Positions 1 through 19,509 of a stretch of DNA of 64,000 nucleotides are shown here, one piece after another. The stretch spans positions 8,019,297 to 8,083,296 of the forward strand of contig NC_133230.1 of assembly GCF_040436345.1 (NCBI RefSeq). The letters are read 5' to 3'. The stretch comes from Pagrus major. Lineage: Eukaryota; Chordata; Actinopteri; Spariformes; Sparidae. The position numbers were made by a program, and so were the translations under genes. Positions within the stretch are counted from its first letter, which is position 1. Every line of letters starts with the position of its first letter. The notes beneath the pieces are model-generated. The model worked only from the letters and a program-made list of their open reading frames with translations. It searched no databases and was not told the origin of the DNA.

Positions 1-229
1 CCAAAACAAAAACATACTCTTTTCTTGCTTGGTTCATATCTTGAGTGTTATTCAAAGAGATCTGAAGACTGTTCTGAAATCACCTGCGTTGCATAAGTCA
101 GCAACAACAGAACAGACAATTACTAAGATGAAAATATGGGAAATATTCACACATATTCACACGTATCTGCATGATTACATTCATGATTAATTAAGGCTTG
201 AAGTAACAAACAAAAATGTTTTATTGCAG

Positions 230-7135
<6,906 letters not shown>

Positions 7136-8463
7136 AACATGCACTGAAGTTAAAAAAAAAAAAGAAAGGGAGGAAAGTCATTTAACATGCTTTCCTATGA
7201 TAAAAGAAAGAAAGTAATTACAACACAAAAACTTTTATTTACCCATGAATGTTTGTTGAAGGCTCTTTCGAGTGCCAGTTTCTGTTACAGCACTTTCATC
7301 ACTGTTCAGTTTCCTGTTTTCTGGAAACGAAGGTAACTTGTTTTGCATTTCTGTTCATTCTCTCATAATAAAGGATGTGTTTTGCAGATTTGATTTTGCC
7401 TGTAAATGTGTCTGTGAGACCTGTGTCGTCTAATCTCTTAACCCTGCTTAGATTCTCTTAAGCGGTCGGTTTAAATCTCCTCTCGGTGTGTGTGTGTCTG
7501 TGTGTGTGTGTGTGTCTCTCCTCTTGCACATACCTAACGGTCCAATCAGCTCACCTTTTTCACAGGAGCACCAATAGGAGCTAAGTGTTGCTTGTGAAAA
7601 GCCTTATGAGGCTGAAGACTAGATGAAGTTAGTGGTGTGGAATATCTTCACAGTGTCCAGTCATGGGCTCCGACACACAAAAAGTGGCTGTATTTTTTAT
7701 CATGGTCTTTCTCATTCTTGTTAATGCATGGCTGCTTTTGCAGGTTGCTTTTGGATAGAAGGCTTTCAAACCGGAACTGGATTACTTGCATTTTTTAGAG
7801 GATGGGAATGAGTGACTCCTGTGTTTTTACATCATGCAGTATGGCAACAATATGCTGGAGCTATTCTTTGGGATAACAATGACCTGTGAGCTGTACCATG
7901 ATGTGGCTTTGACTGACGAAGGAGCATTTTTATTAGAACAATTATCAATACGGAAAACCACTGAATGTTAGTTGCATTTTTTTGCATCTGATTATCTTGT
8001 TTTTTATGTTTAGTCATTGTGTAGTGCAGGCTATGCTTTTATTTTGAAGGCCTTCGCCGGAAGTATGGGATGCTCTGCTTTATCGATCATTAGGATCTAA
8101 TTTTTTTTCATCTTTTTGTCTGTATTTTAATGCAGTTTAAGACGGCTATCAAAGTCTATAGGTTGACGGCAGTTTTGCTGTGTAGCACCCTGGTGTTTGG
8201 AGCATCCAGCATGGCCGGAGGATAAACTGAGCAGCACACGCAGGTGCCTCCACTTGCATCTCCTTCGTCTATGTGCGGGGCTGGTCGGCGTTATCGGGCT
8301 GTAATCTGGCTCAGGTTCATAGAGAAGGGAGGCTGAGAGGCCAGGACGAGGTTGACTGGCTGTTGTTGTAGTTGTCGTGGGTTAGCGGGCTTTTTATAGC
8401 TGACGCCAGCTCCGTCCTGCTGGACCACCGGGGAGGACGCTGCGCGACCTTGCAGACGCAGAC
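7136..8463 (+). other. atr 3' UTR, spacer and upstream region of the endophilin-B-like gene
   Basis: After the atr 3' UTR this stretch holds a GT-rich tract near 7486-7515 and an upstream region whose G+C rises at 8160-8460. That part includes GC-rich stretches close to the start codon at 8464 and probably contains the promoter and 5' UTR of the next gene. No obvious TATA box is seen. No further coding sequence was recognised. Confidence 0.5.
7367..7372 (+). terminator. Poly(A) signal of atr
   Basis: AATAAA lies about 230 bases after the atr stop codon at 7133-7135, and is the first canonical hexamer downstream. It gives a 3' UTR of roughly 250 bases, short for a vertebrate gene. Confidence 0.7.
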
Positions 8464-11209
8464 ATGGACCTGACGCGGCTGGCGGTGGATGCGGGTCAGT
8501 TCATCAACCGCGCTGTTCAGGTAAAAAATACAAAATACTCTATTGTATTCCATTCGCGTCGAGTGTCTGCAATACTGTCGTTTTTTAAAGTGGTTGCATG
8601 GTGTTAATCTCAGTCTGTAATCCTGCTCTAGTACACCGGGGAGAGTCTTGGTCAGGCGGATAAGACAGAGTTGGACCCCGGGCTGGAGGAGCTCCTGGCC
8701 CGGGCAGACGCCACCAAGACCTGGACGGACAGGATGATCTCCCAGACTGAGGTTTTACTGCAGCCCAGCCCCGGTGAGAGAGAGCATATTGTTCATCTGT
8801 GCGTATTTATTCATTGAAGTTGTCTGCAGCTGCAGTGCTTCATTTAAGTCTTAAAGGGGCAGTCTGTATATTTGGAGAAGAAATTCAAACCCAGAGATTT
8901 ATTGTTTACAATATTATTGACAACATAATAATATTTTTCCATATGTGAATAAACAAGCTGTTCTCAGAGGTAAATAAGGTCCCCAGATCACTGTTTGAAT
9001 CTAGAAAGGTGGCAGGGTCCGCCACATATAAACAAAGTGAAACAGTATGAAATTGGCTATTCAGTTTATTCAGTCCTGAAAACATAGTTTGTTTATGTAG
9101 TTTGTTTAATAAATCAGTAAATGAGAATCTTTCTTTCCCTAAAAACTACATAGTGCACCTTTAATTCATCCATAGCGACCCTTTAGAAATTGTCCTACAT
9201 ATTAATTGTGCATAAATCGTCTAATTAAAGGTGTTGGTAGGAGCTGTGATATCAGTGAGTATATGAAGTTTATAAATACATGATGTTTTCAACAATACTT
9301 GAACATTCAAGATGTTGTATTGTACATGTAGACACGTTTGCGTCACACCACGACCACTTGTAGACGTCACCAACACGTGGGCTCTAGTCGTCGTGGTCTC
9401 CTTAAAACCACTGAATGATGACGACTATGAGTCTTCACCTCTGCCCCCCCAAGGCCCGTATTTCCGCTCTGTTTTTTGCCATCCTGCAATATATGTGCTC
9501 TTCTGTTTTGCTTTGACTGTAATTGGCCTGTTCAGATGAATAGGAACGGTCATTCTTTTGCCTGTTTGAATCCAATTACCTCAGCTAATGGATTCAAGAG
9601 TGGACGTGGTCTGTAATCTATCAAATAAGGGGAGCATTCAGCTGCCAGAAGTAATAGTCTCATACGTCAATTTATTAAGGATGTGTTTGCAGATCATGTC
9701 TTTAATCTCTGTGAGGAGCCATTTTTGTTTTCTTTAGATACACATCGGTTTCTGACGAGGGATTGCAAACTGTTTTTTTTACATTATTTTATAAAAATGT
9801 CGGTTTTTATCACTTGTCCTTGTAGATTGAAATATTAATTCTATGCAGCGAGTTAAGTAGCTTGATTAGTGGTGTTTTAATAGCATGCATTGTACTGACA
9901 TCCGTTTTGACACCCATGTTTTGTCAGTGGCTTTTTAGAAAGGATAACCCTTAAACCTGAATATAGCTCTCTGATCCCTGATGAACAGGAGCGCGGTTAG
10001 AGGACCGGCTGTATGGGCATCTGGATTGGACCGTCCCACCACGGCCTCGTGCAACTGAGGCTCTGGGAGACCAGATGATCCAGGCTGGGATGGAGTTTGG
10101 GACCAATACACCCTATGGTGAGTATATGTGAATATGGATAATGTTGATTCCACTTTTCTTCTCCAGTATGGACATGTTGAAATGTTCTGAGACAGCAGCA
10201 TGTTCTGTGTTCAGGAACGGCTCTGCTCAGATGTGGAGAGGCTCAGAAGCAGCTTGGCGAGGCAGAGAAGAAGTTCGTCCAAAGCACCAACATCCACTTT
10301 CTCAACCCTCTGAGGAGGTTCTCTGAGGGGGAGTACAAAGCTATACAGGTGACACACGTCTGAATCCATACCCGTACACACCACCATTGTGATTGTATGT
10401 TTGGGCACCACACTCAGCAACTGCATTTCTAATCTGTGTTCCTTTATTCGGGCCCACTCTGTTGTTTACAAATTGTAAACAATAAACATGGTTTATTAAA
10501 AAGTGTGTGTGTGTTTTGTTTTTTCATAGGATGAGCGCAGGATGTTGGTAAATAAGCGTTTGGACTTGGACATCGCTATTGCCAGAGTGAGGAAAGCCCA
10601 CGAGGCTGACCGAGAGGCCAGAGTGAGTTCCAATAACCTTTTCTTTTTTAGAAACGAGAACAGTTTTTTTTTTTTATACCTGTATCATACCGGGATCGAT
10701 CCAAAAACTTAAAACCTTTTTTTTTCTTAATCATGCAGTGAATACAGTATCTTCTCATCCCATGCTTTTCCCTGTCTCTGTCAGAACCTGAATGCAAACC
10801 CCCTGGATGACGACTACATAGCTCATGTCTCCTACATGTTCAGCTTCCTGCGTGTTAAATGGCTGAAGGTCAGTGACGCTAAAGTGACATGAACATCGTC
10901 AGGCACACTTAAGCTTGCTGTTTGGTCATTTGTCCTTCTCCGTCTCTCTCATCCAATCAGATATGGGCTCAGGAAATCTCTCAGGTGAGTTTATCTTTGC
11001 TTGCACATTGTTTCTGCTGTAATGGAGTGAGACTACTTTGACTCTTCCAGCAGTTATACTGTGAAATTGAGTACGGCCCTGTTAGTTGCAGTAATAGTTT
11101 TCTGTTGTTTAGTTCATTTAGAGTTAAGCCCTTCGGGGATATGGGTTTTGCTAATGGGAAATTTTCAGAAAAATAGCTGGGTATAATTGGAAAGACCATA
11201 AAAGGCTTA

Positions 11210-11240
<31 letters not shown>

Positions 11241-12546
11241 TGTGTTGTAGGCTGAGATGGAGCTGAGGATCTGTCAGAGTTTGTTCGATCGTCAGTCGGA
11301 AATGACAATACAAGTTGCGGAAGGAATCAGCAACATTCACGTATGTATATAAATGTATGCATTAATATTTGTAACATGAACTTTAAAGTATCCAATGCCC
11401 AGCAAAATGCTATTGTTGTGTCTTTTTTATTCCAGATCAACCACATGCGGACCCTGACTGACTTTGTGGAGGCTCAGGCCTGTTATTTCGACCAGTGCCA
11501 CCAACATGCTCAGGACCTTCAGAAACAGCTGGCCAGGTCTGTATACAACCTAAAAACTAAATCTTTAGTAGAGCTAAACTAATGCAAGGAAGTTCCTCAT
11601 TGCTTAGGAAATACCAACATTGTTTTTTTCTTTTTTATGCCTCAGGTATTTTAAATGAATTATGAATGAAGTTTTCTCACAGTTTTCCAACAAAGCATTA
11701 CCGAGCTAAAATTTGGAGCGGAGGTATGAGTCTTTTATTGGACACTGACAAGATTGAAAAGCAAATGTAGTACAACATGGGATCCAATTTTTTCATCCAG
11801 TCAAAGCTATAACCCAGTTGGCAAAGAAGATGCCAAATTTTTACCATTTCTAGGAGCCAAGACATCTGTGCTCACAGAGAACACAAGACTATTGAGAATA
11901 CGTTTTAAAGAAAAAATACATTTTTGGTTGGTTATGAATTTGTTTTTCTCCTTGCAGCATTCCAGCAGTCCTCTGCTCCAATAACTGGCAGTCGGCAGTT
12001 AATGAGCCATCAACAAGCAACCATGTAGCCAATGATGCTGTCGGGTTAAATCAAGTCATTCCACTTCCCGTAATCGTCCACCAACTTCCAGAATTCAACC
12101 AGGACTCGTGGACCGTGAATCCAGCAGATTCCTCTGTAAACACACAGCCAGTTAATCAGACAAATAACAACAATAACAACACCCTCTTCACCGATGGCCA
12201 GGCAACCACCAGCTGTCCAGCGAGCGACCATCATGTCTGTACATCAAACCTGGTCGGTAACCCAACAGATCAGATCTCAACACTCAGCAGAACCAACGGT
12301 GCAGATAGTCTAACAACAACAGCTTCCCCAACTTCTGAGCTCAGTGGAACGTCAAACGAGTCCCAGGCAGCAGATACAGCAGCTAGTGAGACCATAACAA
12401 CCGCCGACATGGATACGGAGAACTTGACAACCAATGGCACGGCTACTGAAACCCAAACAACCAATGGTACCGCAAGCGAGCTGCCCACCATTAATGCAGA
12501 AGATGTTCAGGAGTCATCAATTGACGGTCAGGCTGGGGTTCACTAA
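8464..12546 (+). CDS. Endophilin-B-like N-BAR protein lacking the SH3 domain
   Basis: Ten exons read by splice sites: 8464-8520, 8632-8773, 9989-10117, 10215-10348, 10530-10622, 10785-10868, 10961-10984 (a 24-base microexon), 11251-11340, 11436-11536, 11958-12546; total 480 residues. The start MDLTRLAVDAGQFINRAVQ matches the amphipathic helix 0 of SH3GLB1/2, and TEVLLQP, FLNPLRRF, NKRLDLDIA, FDRQSEMT and LQKQLA mark an endophilin-B N-BAR domain over about residues 1-285. Family members bend membranes in autophagy, mitochondrial and endosomal traffic. Family members normally end in an SH3 domain after a short linker. Here the last exon instead encodes about 196 residues rich in Thr, Asn, Ser and Ala, with a near-duplicated NGTATET/NGTASEL motif, then a stop. 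No SH3 motif (ALYDY-type) was found downstream. It may be a third endophilin-B paralogue; membrane binding is inferred, partner recruitment by SH3 is not expected. Confidence 0.88.
8851..9164. mobile_element. MITE with TTAA ends in intron 2 of the endophilin-B-like gene
   Basis: The 314-bp block starts TTAAAGGGGCAGTCTGTA and its other end, read on the opposite strand, starts TTAAAGGTGCACTATGTA. The inverted ends agree at 15 of 18 positions and both carry TTAA. TTAA target sites are typical of piggyBac-type elements. There is no coding sequence, so it would be non-autonomous. The family assignment is inferred from the ends alone. Confidence 0.6.
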
Positions 12547-14400
12547 AGACTAATGTCTGGTGGCGGGGGATGTGACATGGCACTCCCTATAAACCTTGTA
12601 TTTCACCTGAAACTGCCTGATGTGCGTTGTTGTCGGCTCGGATTGGGTGTATTGCCGCCTGTCAAAGAGATGATTTTTATTTTGTTGTGATCAATCGCTG
12701 ATCGTGTCCTGAATGAACCCAAAAGCTAAAGATTTATTATTATTTTAATCCAAACCATGATCTTTCTCACTAGTTTTGTTGCTTAAACCTAACCAAACTG
12801 CAACTGAAAACTAAAAAAATCAAAAACCTCTAACCACACATGGGTCAACAACTCCAGCTGCATGGAAGTCATATGCAAGATCCACACGTCCAGCACTACT
12901 TGTCCACTTCTATACCATATCATACCTTCCTAAAGGCTTTCCAGCAGATAGCTTCTCATATGACCACCCAAACACAGATGGGATGAGGTCAAATAACCAA
13001 TTGATTGAAAAATGTGCCCTCGAGCACGGGCTGAGACGGTCACCACGCCCATCCAGGCGAAATACCAAGTTTTTTAGTGAGAGCTCATGTGACATCTAGC
13101 CAAAGACACATCAGCTGCGATGGACTTTGATTGGAGAATACAGACTATATTAGAAAGGAGCAGATACACAATCATTATTAACATGTCGTGTAATTAAGAA
13201 AACATTAATTAATCCCATAGGGAAGATGATGTGAAGTGGTTGTAAAAGTGCTTATTTTTCTAAACGTGATATAGTGCCACAATAACTTTTAGCCTTTAGC
13301 CAAATTCATATATTATTCATGTTGTGTGAAAATGCTGACTGTTGAGTATCAGTCCCCTCTTGTGGCAATGGATGTCTACCCTTGTAATATCTCCTAGCCT
13401 GTGGCTGGGAGACGAGGCCTGACTGACTGTTATATTTGCAATGTGCGATTTATGAAAAGTTGTTTTTCAGTCCGTGAAACTAAATCTTTATTTTTACATT
13501 TAGCTAAACAAGAGAACTAACAAAGCTTTGTGCCAACTGTATGTTTGTATATTTGTCCGTGTGAAAACGTCCGCTCACATGCGGGCGTCTGTATGTTTGT
13601 GTTCATGTCTGTCAGTGACCCGTGTGCACTCACCTGTGTTTACAGCGCCCCCAAACCTGTGACACCTTTAAAGAGAGGTGTGTGTATATATATATGTATG
13701 TGACTGCCACCTCTTGACACGTGTTTCTATAAGCTGAGGTCATTTTCCATATGAAACATGTCACTTATGTGTGTCGGGAAGTCCGAGCTGAACAGGACCT
13801 TTATGCCGGGTTATAAAATATGTCTCCTCATACGTACTCGGGGTGTTTCCCCACCAACACACAGTCAAATCACATATTCACTTTTACCCTTTTACCCCCT
13901 TAAAGCCCCCACTAGGTGAAATGGGTAGAAGTTTCCAAGTCCAGATGTTGTTAATTTTCCTTCATGAGGGCAGCCCCGCTCTACTGTGGTGTGGGTCTAC
14001 TCTGGGGACCCTGGATGGAAACACACATTAATGTAGCGCTGGTCCTACTGATGTAATCGCCCACCAGCTCTAAGCTCTACGCTTTTGTCCCAATACGTAA
14101 AGGTGTGTGTGTATGGATGACCGCAGTATACACAGTTGTAGCTGCTGCCAGCTTTAAATGCAGTCATTACTGAGTCACATGTACATTGAGCTGATGTCAG
14201 CGTGAGGTCGGAGTTTTCACTTGATTCATGTAAAGATGTGGAAATAAATATGCAAACAGTGATGTCGAGGTGTTTTTGTTGTTTCCTCATTCTGCTGCTG
14301 ATGCATTTGTTATAGCAGCCAAACCTCCTGACCTAGATTTACAACAACAACCATTTCCAGGTTGAGGTTTTGATCAGGCTTCCCAGGTGAAGTCTGATAA
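12547..14400 (+). other. Putative 3' UTR and spacer after the endophilin-B-like gene
   Basis: No SH3-coding or other recognisable exon is present. A canonical AATAAA occurs only at 14243-14248, so the 3' UTR may be long or may use a variant signal. There is a short TA/TG tract near 13680-13705. Nothing else was recognised. Confidence 0.4.
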
Positions 14401-14405
14401 TATTT

Positions 14406-14910
14406 TAAAGGTGCAATACGTAAGAATTGGCCACCCGTTGAATTAATGCTCCAAACATGGCCGCTGACTACTGCTAACTATAGCTGCCATTAACTAGTAC
14501 ATTAACTAGTAAGTAAAGACATTTCTTGTCTTGCAACTCAACTGTCGTGATTACAAACAAGGGGTTCTGTAACAATTTATCAGATGTAATGTGACATGTC
14601 ATACTTGCTTCTCGTTGAGCCCACTACCGGTCCTGGTGCCCATTCTGACCCCGCACCTGAAGACCTCCACCTCCAAAGCCGCTATGAGGAGCAGAACTAA
14701 CTCGTAGCTACAGTACGCAGCGGTTACAGGCTGCTTTCAGGAAACTCAAAGGAAGGCAGACAAACTGGAGAACAGAAAACATTTTTTCAATATAATGTGA
14801 TCCAGTTTCACCAAACTCATTGGCTGAGTCACTATTCACCCTAAGCAACATTAAAATGATTTTGAAGCTGTTATTTTGATGTGAAATGGTTACGTAATGT
14901 TGCTAAAGAG
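14406..14910. repeat. MITE-like dispersed repeat (AAAGGTGCAATACGTAAGAA family)
   Basis: The left end AAAGGTGCAATACGTAAGAATTGGCC is a start I associate with a common teleost short interspersed family. The right boundary, near GGTTACGTAATGTTGC, is diverged and approximate. There is no coding sequence. A (GT)n tract follows at about 14975-15004. Confidence 0.4.
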
Positions 14911-14970
14911 GTAAATGCTTTAAATCATGCTGACACATTGTGAGTCTTCACTGATTGCAGTGCATTACTA

Positions 14971-15006
<36 letters not shown>

Positions 15007-15559
15007 TCCCGTAATGTGCTCCCTCTTCTTCACCTCTTTCCTGTCTGAGACTGTACAAACAGATTAGATGGATTAAGCGCAGGTTGGAGTGATATCGATT
15101 CGAGTACAGTGAGGAGGCCCGTGGTTCAATAACACCATAAAGACTTATATCACGCCTTTATATCGGCTCTACGTTTTATGAGAGGCCTCACAGGAGGCAC
15201 ATGGCCTGTGCTTAAAGGCTGATTAAATCGTGTTTCGTTCATGTTGATTTCCTGTGACTCAGCAAAACAAGAATAGATTCTGCTCAGTCTGTCCCTGTTC
15301 TGTTTCCAAATTATTTTTATAATTTCCTGTATGCGCCCTGTCTGTCAGCAGCTCTCTCTCTCTCTCTCTGTCTCTGGTCTTCATGTGGTTTTCTGCTCAT
15401 GTGTGATACAGGAAGGATGCAGAAGATGGGATGATGTTTTGCAGGTCTGGTTGACATGAGTGAGTTATGAAAGCAGATAAAGGGAATTGAGATGTTTCTA
15501 ATTATGTTTTGGCTTGGTCCTTTCCTCTAGCTGAGGGGCACAGACAGACAATATTTTTA

Positions 15560-16440
15560 TGGATAAGTACAGTATGTTATTCTATTTGTTATTTAATAAC
15601 CAGGTAAATCCCGCAGAGGATATAAACCTCTTTTGCACGGGAGACCTTGGCAAGACGATGGCATAGAAAAATGCAGACAAAATGTACAAAATCAGACAGC
15701 AGGTAAAGCAATACCAGCTACAGATAATAATACAGAAATAAAGGTAATTATAGGCAAACATACAGGAATAGACACAAATAGTATCAGGTAACTTCTATTG
15801 CGCGTGGTGTAACAATGCCCACAATATCTGTAGGCCACATTTTAACATTAAAAGAAGCAACATCAACTTTGATTTATCTGCATTAAGCACAAGTTTAAGT
15901 TGAATGTGACTTCAAAATATTAAAGGTGGATTGTAGTTTATGAAGTGCATCTGGACAAGAAGATCACAGGGAAACACAACTCTTTCTTCAGTCGATAATA
16001 TATATTATCAGATTCCCACTGATGTCATTTAAGTCAATACGTTTATTGTTAAACTGTAAAATCTCCTGCCTCTGTTACATATCTGTCAGTAGTTTTTGAT
16101 AACCACATTTGAGGGATCATTGCAGAAAATATGCATGTATCAGCTGATATATTGATATCAGATTTTTATTCCCCCTACTATCAGTATCTGCATCAACCAC
16201 AAAAAACTGAGTATCAATGAGTTGAACTCTAACAATGAATATTAGTTTCATGCTCATTAACATCTTAACTATTAATGTAATAAGAAAATAAAAGTGGGCC
16301 AAGTATAGAGCCTTGAGGTACTCCGTTTAGTAACATACGGTAAGCCAGTTTTAACTGCATGCACTGACTTTGACACATGGAGTAATACCCGAGAGGTAAT
16401 TGATAAACCACTCTACTGCCAGATCAGATTACCTTTTAAA
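15560..16440 (-). mobile_element. Degraded LINE retrotransposon (L2/Rex1-like reverse transcriptase fragment)
   Basis: Read on the minus strand, 16324 down to about 16268 encodes GVPQGSILGPLLFSYYIN, the hallmark reverse-transcriptase motif of non-LTR elements. Just before it (16430-16325) are remnants like AVEWFINYLSGITPCVKV. Further along, 15894-15871 gives LVLNADKSK, a motif that follows the active site in these enzymes. The 3' tail region around 15790-15580 resembles teleost LINE 3' ends. The frame is broken, the catalytic YADD-type motif is lost, and a different repeat seems inserted at about 16120-16250. It is dead and 5'-truncated. Confidence 0.8.
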
Positions 16441-19390
16441 GCAAAAGGGTACAGTCACACTTATGCGAATGCAGATGAATGACCTCTGCCTGGTGACGCT
16501 GAATGCGTGCAGTGCAAGATGTTAGAAAGACAGAACTCAGAAGACAGAAGTTTGTTGGTTTGTGGTCCATTTGAGGGATCAACCACAAACATGTCTTTGC
16601 TATTCGTTGTGGCTGCAACAATGTTTTATTTGCCCCTCCACCCATAAAGATTGGAAGCAAACCAAGGTGAATATTATCCACTGTTTATTTCCCATATATG
16701 TAACCGTGCCCTTATTCAGCTGGGCATGTTCCACAGTATCAGACTTTTTCTGAGCTCAGATATCAATTATCTTGAATCCTGTGTCTCTCGCTGTGCTATT
16801 TTTAGAAAAAACATTGAGCCATAACATAATCATCAACTAATGAATCCATTTTAACATCATTATACATCATTATAAGCGGGCTATATTCTGACAATGGCTC
16901 CATTGTTTTTTCCCCATGCGGTATTTCAGTCATATCTCCATATTTTCCTCCTCGTCCTACATACTGGGGATAAAACAGGGATACACCCAGTTCTCATAAA
17001 ACTGGCCTGTGTTGGCTGACTTGGTTGCTATGTTAGTGGTACTATGTGGTTTGTTCATCAGTAAAGTCCTGTTGCTGTTTTAAACCGTCTGTTTTTAGCC
17101 AGATTAAGTTGTGCTGACACCACCCATTGTCCCATTTTCCATCACATCTCTGGGTTCGTCAGGATCTATTTCTCTTCCAATTCTCTCTACTGTGAATAAT
17201 GCAACTTAACAAATGCAACTTTTATGCAACTTTTATGCTCTATCCCTCTTTCTTTTCCCTTCCCGTCTTCCTCTCTCTGTCCATCCTTCATCTGTCATCA
17301 CTCCTCCTCCCCCTCACTGCTGGCTTGGACTGTTTTGGATGACAGCTAAACTGTAGGTGTGGTGTGCAGGTGGGGGTGGTAAACAGCGTCTGGTGGCTGC
17401 TGATAAATGTTGCTCCTCTTTTATAGAGCAATGACCTAAATAGAAAGATGACCTACGGCGAGAAGTAAATGGTGGACATGCCTCAGATGGGCACCAAAGA
17501 GGACAAGGTGACAACATCAACGGATTCTGACATGCATACACGCAGATACATTTATTGCTGTCCTGAAGGGATCCTAATTACTTGCATTTTTATAGAAATT
17601 AGCCAAGGAAGTGCACACACTCGAGCTCACAGTGAGGTGTTTTTGCTGCAACGAGGAAAGGAAAAAATATTCAAATTTCCTCCACCTCTCCCCACTCTCT
17701 TTATGTCCATCTCTTCCTCTGCAGATTCTCTCTTTTCCTGAGATAAACCTGTCCACTCTCGCCAAAAGTAGTCCCTCTGCTGCAATCACAGCCTGCCAGA
17801 CAGAGAAGACTGGCAGACATGCTGACATGTGCAGGGGGAGCTCAGTCTGGAGGTCTGCAGAGAGAAGAAAGGTCGGGGCTTTTCCTTTGACCTTGACATG
17901 TCCTACTTCTGCTGCTTAACCCCAACACCTGTTGACCAGAGCTCTCAGTCTATAAGAATAAGGTCATGTGGCCTTGCTAGGAGTCCAATAACTCTTAATG
18001 TTTCCTTGGGGAATGTTTCATCAACAAAATAAAATCACAGCCAGAAGCAAACTTAACATTGTCGCATGGCAACAAATTTAAACTTCATGTGGTAAAAACA
18101 AACTAATCAAAGGCTTAAAATAAAACCCCATTTCTGCAATGTTGCAACTTTTTTTATGTTAAGGGATTTGGTGTTGATGCACAGAACAGGGCGTGACTCT
18201 GACTCATCAGTAAAAAGGTTAAAGAGGTGCACAGACACAGAAAAGAGTGTGTGGACTGAAATGTCCTGTGGAAACAATGTAAATATGGCTGTAGAAGATT
18301 TAAGAATGAAGCTCACTGGGATCTTTTAATCATAAAAATGCATATTTTTAGGGATCAGTGGATTTATGTCATTGTCAAAAAATGTTTAAGAAGAAAAAAA
18401 TCAATTCAACTGTGTAGGTCAATACATATTTCATAATACAGTATTTTTCTCCTTCAGTGCTACCACTACTTAAGCGTTGTCCTTCCATGTTCTATCTACA
18501 TAAATATATAAATATTTACCCTGTTTAATTTCTTTGTAATATTTTTGCAATTACTGTTTGTGAAGCATAAAGGCACAACTGCATTTCATAGTGCGATTCT
18601 CTGTTGTATAATAATAACGAAGCTGAACCTTTACTGGTTTTAATGTTTGCGATCCAAGTCTTGGGAGCCCTAAAATCCTAAAGTGATTTGAAGAGCCGTT
18701 ATTTAAACCTTTTTAAAAACCCAACATCTTCACTTTAGTGCACACCCTGTCTGAAGTGGGTGCACAAGCTGAATTTAAGTTTTAAAACAGGTCCCCATCT
18801 ACTTCAGTTGTTCAGGATAATTCAACTTTCCATCAGCATGAGAATGAGTAAATAATGAATGAATATTCTTTTTTTTTGTTTTGTTTTGGTGAACTTATCC
18901 TTGTTGTTCCTGATGGTCTTGTTTGCTTATGTAGGTCATATAGAGGTATTCAACTGAGACTGTTTCATAACCAGTTAAAAGCTACTTGAAGTACAATTAA
19001 AGTTTGATACCTTTAGCAGACTTTAGCCACCATAAGATACAGGTCGGGCCAGACCAAGTAATGTTGCACAGGAAATGGTTATTTCTCAAATATTACAGAG
19101 TCTTTCAGTAGAAAGTTCTCTCAAGCAACTGAAACAAAAATACATTTAAACTGTTTATGTTCTGCCTGGTGGGTCTTCCTTTTCTCCTGTTTCTCTCTTT
19201 CCTCCCTCCATCCCTTTCTTTTCACCCCAGCTTTGTACCCCTGTAACTCTCCTCTTTTCATTATAATTCCCCTATTTCCCACTCAGTTTGACTTTTGACA
19301 TGTTACCTCCACCGAAGCATTACTCACCCAACCTCCGCAGAACCCCCACCTCTGTCCCAACCCTCCTTTACCTCCCGCCTTCTTTCCTCG
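16441..19390. other. Gene-free spacer
   Basis: This stretch is mixed AT-rich and CT-rich DNA. Open frames here are short and match no family I recognise; the CT-rich patches at about 17225-17310 and 17690-17740 account for several. No gene, RNA or mobile element is supported. Confidence 0.4.
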
Positions 19391-19391
19391 T

Positions 19392-19397
19392 TATAAA
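19392..19397 (+). promoter_or_regulatory. TATA box of the PTX3-like gene
   Basis: TATAAA lies 118 bases before the start codon at 19510, preceded by a C-rich stretch. This predicts transcription starting near 19420-19430 and a 5' UTR of about 80-90 bases. Confidence 0.55.
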
Positions 19398-19509
19398 CTC
19401 AGCACCCGCAACAGTTGGCTCAGTGTGAGGAGCGTTGCATGTGGTGAAGGGCACGAAGAAGAGATTTGTGATTTTTTTTTTTTAAAAGCAACACATTCAG
19501 CGTAACATC

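Noticed and set aside
12547..14300. A downstream SH3-coding exon for the endophilin-B-like gene
   Set aside because: No ALYDY or WWxG-like coding stretch in any frame; the reading ends cleanly at 12546.
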